DNA of 64,000 nucleotides from Streptomyces ferrugineus (GTDB taxonomy: Bacteria > Actinomycetota > Actinomycetes > Streptomycetales > Streptomycetaceae): assembly GCF_015160855.1 (NCBI RefSeq), contig NZ_CP063373.1:5146001-5210000 (forward strand), read 5' to 3'. Below the pieces are notes generated by a model. It saw only the letters and a list, made by a program, of their open reading frames with translations. It searched no databases and had not been told where the DNA came from. Shown piece by piece: positions 37,032 through 45,535 of the stretch. Position numbers and translations under genes: made by a program. Within the stretch, counting starts at the first letter, position 1. Each line of letters begins with the position of its first letter.

Positions 37032-37795
37032 GCGGCTCTCCAAGAGGCAGCGGGGGAAGGAATGCACCGGAATCCAGGCACGTGATCAGCGGTGGGGCGC
37101 CAGAAGATGAGGGGGGAGGCGGCGTCAGTCGGGCCCGTCACGTCGTGGACGCGACGGCCGGGAGCCCGGCCGGGGACTTGTGTCCATCTGCTCTCCAAGG
37201 GCGACACACGGGAGGAGGGGGCTCTCAGCGCTCGAGAACCCGCTGACGCTGCTTCTACGCGATCATCATCATCACGTCCGAGATATCGGACTAAGTTCGG
37301 TCAACCGGTCAGAAAGTAGAGGCGGCGCAACGTCAGGTCAATGGTTGTGTCGCTTTCTTGTTGGTTTTTGTGCGACTCGCGAGACGGCGGCCAGGTGCGG
37401 ACCCAGAAGCGGCGCTGCTCCAGATAACCGAGGACCTCCGCCAACGCGCAGGCGGCGGAGCGTATTTGAGGCCGGGCGCGACAGGTACCAGAGCATCGAC
37501 GGGGACGCCGCGGTCGACGTCGTTGAGCGCACCATGCACTCCCCCAAGCTCTCGCTTCAAGGCCGTGAAAAGATCTCGGGACGGCTCGTGGGGATCTGAC
37601 AGACGGCCAGTGGCTGCGCCTGGAGGCGGTGTTGTTGTCGTTGCCGAAGATGGGGCGCAAGCCGCGGGACCAGCGGCAGACCCGCATCCCGCGGCGAACA
37701 ACAAACACCAGCAGCTCATGGAAATCCGCCCGGAGCTCGGGCCCGTCGATGAGCGCGATGAGGCAGAGGCACGCAGGGCGTAGGCACCCACGGCG
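37032..37795. other. Long intergenic region upstream of the GH27 gene
   Basis: About 760 bp with only shadow-like frames. The proximal part must hold the alpha-galactosidase promoter. The rest (37380-37795) shows open but unrecognisable frames on both strands, likely decayed coding sequence leading into the dioxygenase fragment at 37796. Confidence 0.4.
37276..37291. promoter_or_regulatory. Inverted repeat GTCCGA-GATA-TCGGAC
   Basis: A 16-bp dyad in an AT-richer block (about 37255-37375), 245 bp upstream of the alpha-galactosidase start. Could be a sugar-responsive regulator site or part of an old promoter. No dedicated regulator gene is adjacent. Confidence 0.3.
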
Positions 37796-38030
37796 GTGCC
37801 GGACAGTCTGCTCGACGACCTCCTGCACATGCTGGGACGGGCCGACTCCCGCGCGAGGCACATCCACGCGTACGTCACCCACGGCGACCATCACGTGCTC
37901 ACCCACCAGATCCACTTCGAGGGCGATCCGCTCGTCGACACGGTCAGCGAGGGCGCCATCGCCCGGGACTTGATCCACAGGGCCGAGCTGCACGACGACC
38001 CCGCCGCACGCCTGGCGCTGCCGGGCCAGG
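37796..38030 (+). pseudogene. Intradiol ring-cleavage dioxygenase, C-terminal fragment
   Basis: The frame gives RADSRARHIHAYVTHGDHHV then LTHQIHFEGDPLVDTVSEGA and an end like RDLIHRAELHDDP. The HIH motif followed by LTxQIxFEGDP is the iron-binding C-terminal part of catechol/hydroxyquinol 1,2-dioxygenases. The N-terminal half with the iron-binding tyrosines is missing and the frame runs on into the Lrp gene region. A truncated relic of an aromatic-catabolism gene. Confidence 0.6.
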
Positions 38031-38081
38031 GGACGGCGCAGGCGCGGCCAGGTCCGCGTCGGATGCGATCCGGAAGCGTCG

Positions 38082-38567
38082 TCACACGGCGGAGCCCTTG
38101 GGTGAGCGCTCGCGTGGCGGTCGGCCGGGGAACGGGCGGGGGCTGACCACGTTCTTCATGACGATGGTCGAGTTGAGACCGCGCACGCCGGGGAGGCGGA
38201 TGAGCACGGTCTCGTAGAGGTGCTGGTAGGACGGCAGGTCGGCGCTGACCACGCGGATCAGGTAGTCGGGTTCGCCGAACAGCCGCTGGGCCTCGATGAC
38301 CTCGGGTACCGCCGCCAGCGCCTCGTCGAATTCGTCCACCGCGTCGGGGCGGCTGAGCGTGGCGAAGAGCAGGACCTCGAAGCCGTACCCGAGGGTCGCG
38401 CCGTCGATGAGTGCGCTGTATCCGCGAATGACGCCTTCCGCCTCCAGCTCCCTGACACGGCGTTGGCACCTGGACACGCTGAGCCGGACCCGGTCGGCCA
38501 GATCTGTGAGTGTGATTCGTCCCTCCGCCTGCAGGATGGCAATAATCTGGCGGTCTACGGCGTCCAT
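38082..38567 (-). CDS. Lrp/AsnC-family transcriptional regulator
   Basis: A 161-residue Lrp protein. The N-terminal winged HTH reads MDAVDRQIIAILQAEGRI then LTDLADRVRLSVSRCQRRV, followed by the RAM (ACT-like) effector domain with GEPDYLIRVVSADLPSYQHL. Amino acids are the usual effectors. It is divergent from the MalY/PatB gene; a 16-bp perfect palindrome in the 81-bp promoter is a good candidate site. It likely controls the lyase-RidA-permease genes in response to an amino acid substrate. Confidence 0.92.
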   Translation of the reverse strand: MDAVDRQIIAILQAEGRITLTDLADRVRLSVSRCQRRVRELEAEGVIRGYSALIDGATLGYGFEVLLFATLSRPDAVDEFDEALAAVPEVIEAQRLFGEPDYLIRVVSADLPSYQHLYETVLIRLPGVRGLNSTIVMKNVVSPRPFPGRPPRERSPKGSAV

Positions 38568-38603
38568 GGCTCAGATGTTAGCTGCGCAAGCGCGATTTCA
38601 GGC

Positions 38604-38619
38604 AAAGTTCGCGAACTTT
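38604..38619. promoter_or_regulatory. Perfect 16-bp palindrome AAAGTTCGCGAACTTT, candidate Lrp operator
   Basis: Centred in the divergent Lrp/MalY promoter, 36 bp from the Lrp start and 29 bp from the lyase start. Lrp-type proteins bind such dyads with AT-rich flanks; the position allows control of both genes. Confidence 0.65.
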
Positions 38620-38648
38620 TCGCCACGCGTTGTGGCTAGCATCCCGCC

Positions 38649-39899
38649 ATGGCATGCGAAATCACCCTTCTCAGCACGAATCAAGCAGGCTCCGCCGACA
38701 GCGGCCCGCAGGGTTCGATCTTCGACGAGGCCGTTGACCGGACGGGCTCGAACTCCATGAAGTGGTCCTTCGCCAAGGACTTCCTCACCCCGGACGAGAT
38801 CGCGGCCGATCCGCTGCCGATGTGGGTCGCCGACACCGACTTCAAGGCGCCGCAGGCCGTGATCGACGCCCTCCACGAGGCCGTGGACCACGGTGTCTTC
38901 GGATATCCCGGAGGCGCGACCGACAGCTATCTCAACGCCGTGACCGGCTGGCAGGCCCGCCGGTTCGGCTGGGAGATACCGCAGGAGTGGGTACTGCAGA
39001 CCGCCGGCATCATCACCTCGCTCAAGACCGCGGTCCAGGCGTTCTCCGCACCGGGTGACTCGGTCCTGATCCAGCCGCCTGTGTACGCGCACTTCCACAA
39101 CGACGTGCTGCTCAATGGCCGCCATCTCGCCTTCGCTCCCCTGGAGCGCACCGAGGACGGCTACCGGTTCGACGCCCGGACCTTCGAGGCGGCCATCCGG
39201 CCGGACACCAAGCTGTTCATCCTGAGCCATCCCCACAACCCGACCGGGAACGTCTGGTCCGAGGACGAGCTGAGGACCATGGGCGAGATCTGCGCCCGGC
39301 ACGGCGTCCTGGTCATCTCCGACGAGATCCACCAGGACCTGATCATCAACCCGGGCAAGAAGCACGTCCCCTTCGCCTCCCTCGGTGAGGAGTTCGCGCG
39401 GAACAGCATCACCTGCACGGCCCCGAGCAAGACATTCAATCTCCCCGGGCTCCAGAGCGCGAATCTCTTCGTGCCCGACCGCAGGCTGCGCGAGGAACTG
39501 GCCCGGCAGTACGAGCGCAACGTGTTCCCCCTGGTCAACGTGCTGGGCATGGTCGCGGCCGAGGCGGCGTACACCCACGGCGAGCCCTGGCTCGAAGAGC
39601 AGCTCGCCTATCTGCGCGGCAACCACGCCCACTTCGCGCAGGCGGTGGGCAGCGCCACCTCGAAGGTGCGCGTGCTGCCCGCGGATTCCCTCTACCTGGC
39701 GTGGATGGACTGCACGGGTCTCGGCATGGACGCGGCGTCCCTCGACAAGTTCATGCTCACCAAGGCCCGTCTGTGGCTGGACAAGGGCCAGAAGTTCGGG
39801 ATCGAGGGTCACGGCTACATGCGCGTGAACCTGGGCTGCCCGCGCTCCACGGTCGACGAGGCGATCCGGCGGCTGACCACGGCCGTCGAGGGCCTGTGA
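38649..39899 (+). CDS. MalY/PatB-family PLP-dependent C-S beta-lyase (aminotransferase fold)
   Basis: A 416-residue fold-type I PLP enzyme. The MalY/PatB start FDEAVDRTGSNSMKWS and LPMWVADTDFKAPQAV are diagnostic. Other blocks are GVFGYPGG, SHPHNPTGNVW, SDEIHQDLI and the Schiff-base lysine K261 in APSKTFNLPGLQSAN. Such enzymes split cystathionine or S-substituted cysteines to a thiol plus 2-aminoacrylate, which decays to pyruvate and ammonia. The RidA gene that follows at 39953 would clear exactly this reactive enamine. Cytosolic. Confidence 0.9.
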   Translation: MACEITLLSTNQAGSADSGPQGSIFDEAVDRTGSNSMKWSFAKDFLTPDEIAADPLPMWVADTDFKAPQAVIDALHEAVDHGVFGYPGGATDSYLNAVTGWQARRFGWEIPQEWVLQTAGIITSLKTAVQAFSAPGDSVLIQPPVYAHFHNDVLLNGRHLAFAPLERTEDGYRFDARTFEAAIRPDTKLFILSHPHNPTGNVWSEDELRTMGEICARHGVLVISDEIHQDLIINPGKKHVPFASLGEEFARNSITCTAPSKTFNLPGLQSANLFVPDRRLREELARQYERNVFPLVNVLGMVAAEAAYTHGEPWLEEQLAYLRGNHAHFAQAVGSATSKVRVLPADSLYLAWMDCTGLGMDAASLDKFMLTKARLWLDKGQKFGIEGHGYMRVNLGCPRSTVDEAIRRLTTAVEGL

Positions 39900-39952
39900 G
39901 CGGCAGAAAGCTGATGAAACCCACTGATCCGACCCGCCGAGGGGACACCGTC

Positions 39953-40417
39953 ATGACATCCGCCGTTGAAGCACGCCTGCTCGACCTCGGCGTGCCTCTC
40001 CCCGAACCTGCCGTGCCCGTGGCCAACTACCTGCCGTGCGTGGAGGCGGGCAACATGCTCTACACCTCCGGGCAACTGCCCTTGCGTAACGGGGCGCTCG
40101 TCTCCGCGGGGCTGCTCGGCCGCGAGGTGGACATCACCACCGGACAACTCGCCGCACGGTGGTGTGCGGTCAACGTCCTCGCTCAAGCGGGAGCCGCCCT
40201 CGGTGATCTCGACCGGATCAAGCGACTGCTCAAGATCACCGTGTTCGTCGCCGGTGCGCCCGGCTTCGCCGATCAGCCACTGGTGGCCAACGGAGCCTCC
40301 GACCTGTTCGTGGACGCACTCGGCGACGACGGCAGGCACACCCGCTCGGCCGTCGGCGTGGCCGCGCTGCCCATGAACGCACCGGTCGAGGTCGAGGCCG
40401 TCTTCGAAATCCGCTGA
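39953..40417 (+). CDS. RidA-family enamine/imine deaminase
   Basis: A 154-residue YjgF/YER057c/UK114 protein of the YbeD-like longer subgroup. It has [40 protein letters not shown] and the closing [17 protein letters not shown]. The strict RidA Arg (IR.P.G) is replaced by the [12 protein letters not shown] ending, as in related subgroups. ATG 39953 has GAGGGG about 9 nt upstream; ATG 39914 is an in-frame alternative. It lies 53 bp after the lyase gene, so the pair likely forms an operon in which RidA hydrolyses 2-aminoacrylate. Confidence 0.87.
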   Translation: MTSAVEARLLDLGVPLPEPAVPVANYLPCVEAGNMLYTSGQLPLRNGALVSAGLLGREVDITTGQLAARWCAVNVLAQAGAALGDLDRIKRLLKITVFVAGAPGFADQPLVANGASDLFVDALGDDGRHTRSAVGVAALPMNAPVEVEAVFEIR

Positions 40418-40862
40418 GCCGGTTCGCGTTCCGAGTCCCCACGCCCCACGGGCGACCACCCTGACGGTGCCTGACCCACCGCCGCGCCCGAGGAGAAGAG
40501 CCTCAGGGATCAACCACCGAGCCTCAGTGATCCGCTACTGACGAGTGCCACCGAGGCTCTTCTCACCCACCGCAGGTCACCGCCGAAGCCCACGGGCCGC
40601 GCCACACCTGCACATACCCGCCGCCGGGCCTGACGTCCCACAGGGTCCGGCAGCCGATCGAGCCGGTCCACCACACCAGCAAGGGCCGGCTTCTTGTGGC
40701 AGCCCCCACCTGCCATCCATGCGCCGGCGACGCCATCCGCGTCCCCGCGCGTCCTCCCACCCCAGCCGTGATCCGGCTCGACCACGCCTTCTTCAACTGG
40801 TCGACGAGCCCCGACGACCAGTCACCAGCGAGTGAACTGATCCGTCCCCAGGAGGCATTGCG
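40418..40862. other. Intergenic stretch, nothing recognised
   Basis: About 445 bp between RidA and the permease gene. Two imperfect repeats of GAGCCTCAGTGATC / CTCAGGGATCA type around 40500-40535 are visible. Frames are Pro/Arg-rich with no family motif. It probably holds the permease promoter. Confidence 0.35.
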
Positions 40863-42293
40863 ATGGCAAGCGTCAACCCCGAGGCGTACGAGAAGGAAAG
40901 CCTCAAACGCGATCTCAAGAGCCGGCACATCCAGATGATCGCCATCGGCGGCGCGATCGGAACCGGCCTATTCTACGGCTCCGGTTGGGCAGTCAAGACG
41001 GCAGGCCCGGCGATCATCCTGACCTACGTCGTCGCATCGGTGGCGATCTACTTCATCATGCGGGCGCTGGGCGAGATGTCTGTGGAGGAGCCGGTCTCCG
41101 GGGCCTACATCTCCTACGCGAACCGCTACATCCACCGCTTCGCCGGCTTCCTGAACGGCTGGAACGCGTTCGTCTTCCTCCTCGCCACCAGCGCCGCCGA
41201 ACTCAACGCTCTGGGCCGCTACGCGCAGTACTGGTTCCCCGGTCTGCCGATCTGGGTGACCGCGGCGGTCGCCGTCACCGTGATGTTCGTGGTCAACATG
41301 ATCGGCGTGAAGTTCTACGGCGAGGCCGAGTTCTGGTTCGCCGTGATCAAGGTCGTGGCGATCGTCGCGATGATCCTCTTCGGCGTGGCCATGGTCGTCT
41401 TCGGGGTCGGCAACCACGGCGAGCCGATCGGCCTGGGCCACCTGGTCGACCACGGCGGCTTCTTCCCCAACGGACTCAGCGGAGTGGTCCTGGCCATGGT
41501 GATGGTCGCCTTCTCCTTCGGCGGTGTGGAGAACCTCGGGCTCGCCGCCGGTGAGGCGAAGGACATCGACAAGACCATGCCGAAGGCCGTCAACGCGACC
41601 TTCTGGCGGCTGCTGATCTTCTACGTCGGCGCCATCGCCATTCTCGTCACCGTCTTCCCCTGGACCCAACTGGACGGGGAGGGCAGCCCCTTCGTCACGG
41701 TCTTCACCAAGATCGGCATCCCGGCGGCCGCGACCATCATGAACCTGGTCGTGATCACCGCCGTGCTGTCGGCGGTGAACGCGAGCGTGTTCACCAACAG
41801 CCGCACCTTCTACAACCTGTCGCTGCAGGGCAACGCGCCGAAGTTTCTCGGGACCGTCAATGCCCGGAACGTTCCGTCCCGGGCGATCACGCTGGTGTTC
41901 GTCACGGTGTTCGGGAGCGTCCTGCTCAACGCCCTGATGCCCGAGCAGGTCTTCGAGATCTTCTCCTCGGTCACCGTCTACGGCCTGGCCTGCGCGTGGG
42001 CGTCCATCGCGATCAGCCACCTGCGGTTCCGAAGGATCAGGATCCAAAACGGCCAGGAGGACCAGATCCGCTACAAGATGCCGTTCTTCCCCTACGGCAA
42101 CTACCTCGCCCTGGTGTTCATCGCCGCGGTACTGGTCTGCATCGCCCTCCTCCCGGACATGCGCACCTCGCTGCTCGTCTCAGGAGGCTGGGTGCTGGTG
42201 GTCTTCATCGCCTACACGGTTCACACGAGAGCCGGCAGGAACAACCGAGCGAAGCCGTCCCCGGCACAGACCGAGAGTGCGCGTATCGGGTGA
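40863..42293 (+). CDS. Amino acid permease (APC superfamily, AAT/GABA-permease type)
   Basis: A 476-residue membrane protein with 12 predicted spans. The start LKRDLKSRHIQMIAIGGAIG then TGLFYGSG is the AAT-family consensus, followed by YFIMRALGEMSVEEPVSGAY and VNASVFTNSRTFYNLSLQGN. It imports an amino acid (GABA, proline, aromatic or D-Ser/Ala type; not distinguishable) with protons. ATG 40863 is preceded by CCAGGAGG. It lies behind the Lrp/MalY/RidA genes on the same strand and may supply their substrate. Confidence 0.9.
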   Translation: MASVNPEAYEKESLKRDLKSRHIQMIAIGGAIGTGLFYGSGWAVKTAGPAIILTYVVASVAIYFIMRALGEMSVEEPVSGAYISYANRYIHRFAGFLNGWNAFVFLLATSAAELNALGRYAQYWFPGLPIWVTAAVAVTVMFVVNMIGVKFYGEAEFWFAVIKVVAIVAMILFGVAMVVFGVGNHGEPIGLGHLVDHGGFFPNGLSGVVLAMVMVAFSFGGVENLGLAAGEAKDIDKTMPKAVNATFWRLLIFYVGAIAILVTVFPWTQLDGEGSPFVTVFTKIGIPAAATIMNLVVITAVLSAVNASVFTNSRTFYNLSLQGNAPKFLGTVNARNVPSRAITLVFVTVFGSVLLNALMPEQVFEIFSSVTVYGLACAWASIAISHLRFRRIRIQNGQEDQIRYKMPFFPYGNYLALVFIAAVLVCIALLPDMRTSLLVSGGWVLVVFIAYTVHTRAGRNNRAKPSPAQTESARIG

Positions 42294-42301
42294 TCGTCCG
42301 C

Positions 42302-42341
42302 CGCTGAGATGCGGGCCTCGAACGCGGCCCGCATCTCAGCG
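42302..42341. terminator. Perfect bidirectional hairpin terminator
   Basis: Arms CGCTGAGATGCGGGCC (42302-42317) and GGCCCGCATCTCAGCG (42326-42341) pair over 16 bp without mismatch, 8-nt loop. It lies between the converging permease and TusA-like genes and overlaps the last codons of the latter. Confidence 0.85.
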
Positions 42342-42635
42342 TTCGGCCCGCTGCCACGGCGCGTCGGGGCGGGTGGCATGCGCGTCGGCGGCGAGCCGCA
42401 GTGCGTACACCGGCCGAGCGGTGCCGCAGACGGGCCCGAGGTACTGGTGCCCGGTCAGGTGGCACCAGGCGGGCAGGTCGAGCGGCGCGGCAGGGTCGGT
42501 GGCGATGACGTGAACGACGGTGCCCGGTGCCGCCCCGCCGATGGCCCGGCGCAGGCGGAGCAGGAGGGTGACACAGAGCAGGCCGGTGCCGTCGACCGTG
42601 AGGTCGGCTCCGCAGGACGGGATGGGCCGGTTCAC
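42336..42635 (-). CDS. TusA/SirA-family sulfur-carrier-like protein
   Basis: A 99-residue protein of the TusA fold. LTVDGTGLLCVTLLLRLRRA holds the conserved active-site Cys (the usual CPxP is CVTL here) and GTVVHVIATDPAAPLDLPAW then CHLTGHQYLG is the second conserved block. TusA proteins relay persulfide sulfur from cysteine desulfurases or rhodaneses. GTG 42635 overlaps the transporter stop by 4 bp (GTGA), so it is the last, translationally coupled gene of a five-gene operon. The missing CPxP prolines leave its sulfurtransferase role uncertain. Confidence 0.8.
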   Translation of the reverse strand: MNRPIPSCGADLTVDGTGLLCVTLLLRLRRAIGGAAPGTVVHVIATDPAAPLDLPAWCHLTGHQYLGPVCGTARPVYALRLAADAHATRPDAPWQRAER

Positions 42636-43867
42636 CGGCTGCTCGCGCTGACGGCGATGGCCGGGAGCACGGCGAGGGCGAGGACGCCGCCGGTGAGGGC
42701 GAGGACGGGGTAGCCGGCGGCGGAGACGACGAGTCCTGAGCTCAGACCGCCGGTGGCACCGGCGATGGCGATGGACACGTCGACCATTCCCTGCGTCTTG
42801 GCGCGGGTGGCCGGCGGCACGGCATCGGTGATCATGGCGGTGCCGGAGACAAGGCCGAGGTTCCAGCCCAGCCCCAGCAGGGCGAGCGCCAGGGCGAGCA
42901 CGACAACGGAGTCGGCGGGCGCCGCGGCGGCGGTGATTCCGGCGGCGAGGAGGGTCAGTCCGGATGCGGCGGCGATCGGCGTACGGCCGTAGCGGTCGAC
43001 GAGCCAGCCGGTCAGCGGTGAGGGCAGGTACATGGCGCCGACGTGGATGGCGATGACGAGGCCTGATGAGGTGGTGCCGTGGCCGTGGTCGTGCATGTGC
43101 ACGGGAGTCATCGTCATGATCGCGACCATGACGAGCTGGGTGAGGATCATCGTCAGCGCGCCCGGAATCAGCCCCGGTCCGCGCGTCTTGTTCACGCCGG
43201 CCTGCGTCGGCTGCCGGAGGTCGAGGCTGCGGGACAGCAGGAGGGGATCCGGACGCAGCCAGACGGCCAGGACGAGGGCGGCCAGTGCGTAGGCGACGCC
43301 GGCGAGGAGGAAGGGTCCTGCCAGCGTGGGGATGCCGAGACGGTCGGCGAGGTCGCCGGTGGGTGCGGCGAGGTTGGGGCCGACGACGCCGCCGAGGGTG
43401 GTGGCGACCAGGACGGTGGAGACGGCGCGGGCGCGGTGGGCGGGGGCTGCGAGGTCGGCTCCGGCGTAGCGGGCCTGGAGGTTGGTGGCCGTACCGGCGC
43501 CGTAGACGAACAGCGCGATGAACAGCAGCACGGGGTTGTCCACGACGGCCGCGGCAATGACGCCCGCGCTGCCGACGGCACCGGTCAGATACCCCGCCGC
43601 CAGACCGGGGCGGCGGCCCCGGGCCTGGGAGATGCGGCCGATGGTGACCGCGGCGAGCGCGGAGCCGGCCGTGAACAGGGCGCTGGGCAGGCCCGCGAGG
43701 CCGGTGGAACCGAGCATGTCCTGCGCGAGCAGGGCGCCGACGGTGATGCCGGCCGCGAGCCCCGCCCCGCTCAGGATCTGGGCGCCGACCAGGACGGCGA
43801 GGACCCGGCGCTGCTCCGCGGGACGCGGGGATATACCGTCGGAAGTGTCCGGGACGGTGCTTGTCAC
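42632..43867 (-). CDS. MFS transporter
   Basis: A 411-residue, 12-span major facilitator. It has VTIGRISQARGRRPGLAAGY (loop 2-3), a cytoplasmic mid-loop, HMHDHGHGTTSSGLVIAIHV and GWLVDRYGRTPIAAASG. The His-rich string before span 7-8 is common in this actinobacterial subgroup and need not mean metal transport. Substrate unknown; it is located between the DinB-like gene (21 bp away) and the TusA-like gene (4-bp overlap), so it likely exports or imports a compound made or used by the operon. Confidence 0.85.
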   Translation of the reverse strand: MTSTVPDTSDGISPRPAEQRRVLAVLVGAQILSGAGLAAGITVGALLAQDMLGSTGLAGLPSALFTAGSALAAVTIGRISQARGRRPGLAAGYLTGAVGSAGVIAAAVVDNPVLLFIALFVYGAGTATNLQARYAGADLAAPAHRARAVSTVLVATTLGGVVGPNLAAPTGDLADRLGIPTLAGPFLLAGVAYALAALVLAVWLRPDPLLLSRSLDLRQPTQAGVNKTRGPGLIPGALTMILTQLVMVAIMTMTPVHMHDHGHGTTSSGLVIAIHVGAMYLPSPLTGWLVDRYGRTPIAAASGLTLLAAGITAAAAPADSVVVLALALALLGLGWNLGLVSGTAMITDAVPPATRAKTQGMVDVSIAIAGATGGLSSGLVVSAAGYPVLALTGGVLALAVLPAIAVSASSR

Positions 43868-43888
43868 TGGCGGATTTCTCCTTCAGAG

Positions 43889-44419
43889 CTACAGAACGTC
43901 GCAGACGAGATAGCCGTCGATGCGGCGCAGGTGATCGCTCTCGGGGTCGGGGGGCAGCGCGTGGCCGAGGTCGCGCGCGCGGACCTCGCTGATCCACTGG
44001 TCGTGCTGGTACTCGTGGTTGATGAGCGTGGTGAGCAAGTGGGTCGCCACGACGGCGAGTTGGGCGGGGGCACCGACCCGGCCGGCGGCGATGTCCCCGA
44101 TCCGGGCGTGCACACGTTCGGCGACGGTGTCACGGAAATCGGCGAGCCGGTCGACCGTGGGCAACGCGCCGCGGAACTTCTCCGGGTTCGCCGAGTCCAT
44201 CAGGGCGTCCAGCTCCGGGTCGGGGCTGGGCTCGGCCGCGGTGAGGTTGCGGATCATGAAGTGGGCGACATGGGCCTGGTGGCCCAGATGCCAGCCGATG
44301 GCGCTGAAGTCCTCGCGTGGGCGCCAGATCACCTCGTCCGGGGTGAGGTCCTTCCACAGGTTGTCGGTGTAGGCACGGGCGCGGTCATACTCGCGCAGCA
44401 ACGCGTCGATCTGGATCAT
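43889..44419 (-). CDS. DinB-like (EgtB-type four-helix) metal-binding protein
   Basis: A 176-residue four-helix DinB_2 protein. Candidate metal ligands are the His in IGWHLGHQAHVAHFMI and NHEYQHDQW, the same spacing pattern as the iron-binding DinB part of EgtB/SenA sulfoxide and selenoxide synthases. Here no FGE-sulfatase domain follows. Standalone family members are thiol-dependent transferases or hydrolases (mycothiol/bacillithiol-type). It is 9 bp after the amine oxidase and 21 bp before the transporter. With TusA in the same operon a thiol- or sulfur-linked role is plausible but unproven. Confidence 0.8.
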   Translation of the reverse strand: MIQIDALLREYDRARAYTDNLWKDLTPDEVIWRPREDFSAIGWHLGHQAHVAHFMIRNLTAAEPSPDPELDALMDSANPEKFRGALPTVDRLADFRDTVAERVHARIGDIAAGRVGAPAQLAVVATHLLTTLINHEYQHDQWISEVRARDLGHALPPDPESDHLRRIDGYLVCDVL

Positions 44420-44428
44420 GAGTTCGTC

Positions 44429-45505
44429 TCAACCGCTTTCAAGGGCATGGGTTTTCAGGGCCAGGACTGCGTGCACCGCGCGCTCGGCGGCGGCGAGGGC
44501 ACCCTCGATGTGCCCGGCGTACTGGTCGGCCGTCTCGGTCGAGGCCCAATGCAGCCTGCCGTCCAGCGCGGGCCGCTGGTAGAGGGGATGGCCGAACAGG
44601 GAGTAGTCGGCCAGGTGGTGGACGGCGGGCGGCGCGGTCCACCGCTCGCCACTCCAGTCCTGTATGTGAAGCGAGTCGGGCTCAGCGGCGGCAGGGCCGA
44701 ACAGCTGGGCAAGCTGGGCGGTCACCGCCTGCTCGAAGCCGGGACCGACGGCCCGGGCCGGAGCGAAGCCGAACAGCGCGGCGGGCCGTCCGTCGGGCCC
44801 CGACATGTCGTGCAGCTCCTGCAGCGGGCCGGTTCTGCTGGCCGCTGCCCCCGCGAGCCCCACCTCCCGCCAGAAGGCGGCAGGGTAGCGGGCGACGACC
44901 TTGGCGACCGCTCCCATCCACACCGGGGTCGTGCGGGCGAGGCGGACCAGCTCCGGCGGCAGCTCCGGGCCGAAGTCGATATGCGCGAGGGCGAGCGCGG
45001 GTGGTACGGCCACGACGACGTGCTCGGCGTGCAGCACCAAATCCGGCGTACGGACTTCGAGGCCGCCGGTGGCGCGGCGGTGGATCGCGGTGACGGGGCT
45101 GTCCAGTCGTACGACATCCGCGGGTAGCTCGGCCGCGAGCGCACGGGCGAGGGCCCCGGCCCCCGGTGCGAAGCGGCGGGCGGGGGCGTCGAGCAGGTTG
45201 CCGGGCAGCCGGCGTACGCCGGTGGCGTCCTGCACGAGCGTGTCGCCGGCGAGGTGCTGCTCGAAGGTGTCGATGCCGAGCCGCGCGGCGAGATCCGCGA
45301 CGCGCCGCTCCCCGTCCCAGCACCAGGTGGCCCCCAGGTCGAGGGCCCCGGGTGACGCCGGCTCGCTGAGCAGCCGCCCGCCGATGCGGTCGCGGGCCTC
45401 CAGGCACACGGTGTCGCGGCCGGCGGCGACCAGGGCGGCGGTCGCGGCCAGTCCGGCGATCCCGGCACCGGCCACGACGACGTCGTGGCCGTGATGCTGG
45501 AGCAT
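44429..45505 (-). CDS. FAD-dependent amine oxidase (MAO family)
   Basis: A 358-residue flavoprotein. The dinucleotide fold is HDVVVAGAGIAGLAATAALV, the GG-doublet DRIGGRLLSEP, and the C-terminal FAD motif is near HWASTETADQYAGHIEGALA. It is shorter than plant/animal MAOs (about 500) but within the range of bacterial relatives. It oxidises an amine, or a thioether/alcohol, to the imine with FAD, releasing hydrogen peroxide. Second gene of the operon, 30 bp after the alcohol dehydrogenase, which could process the aldehyde product. Confidence 0.88.
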   Translation of the reverse strand: MLQHHGHDVVVAGAGIAGLAATAALVAAGRDTVCLEARDRIGGRLLSEPASPGALDLGATWCWDGERRVADLAARLGIDTFEQHLAGDTLVQDATGVRRLPGNLLDAPARRFAPGAGALARALAAELPADVVRLDSPVTAIHRRATGGLEVRTPDLVLHAEHVVVAVPPALALAHIDFGPELPPELVRLARTTPVWMGAVAKVVARYPAAFWREVGLAGAAASRTGPLQELHDMSGPDGRPAALFGFAPARAVGPGFEQAVTAQLAQLFGPAAAEPDSLHIQDWSGERWTAPPAVHHLADYSLFGHPLYQRPALDGRLHWASTETADQYAGHIEGALAAAERAVHAVLALKTHALESG

Positions 45506-45535
45506 CTACGGCTCCCTCTCTGTTTGTAGCGGTGG

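Noticed and set aside
40500..40535. GAGCCTCAGTGATC-type repeats in the RidA-permease gap as a mobile element end
   Set aside because: Only two short imperfect copies, no inverted partner and no target duplication.
43070..43100. His-rich HMHDHGHG string in the MFS protein as a metal-efflux signature
   Set aside because: I recall the same string in many actinobacterial MFS proteins of no known metal link; no metal regulator or chaperone is nearby.
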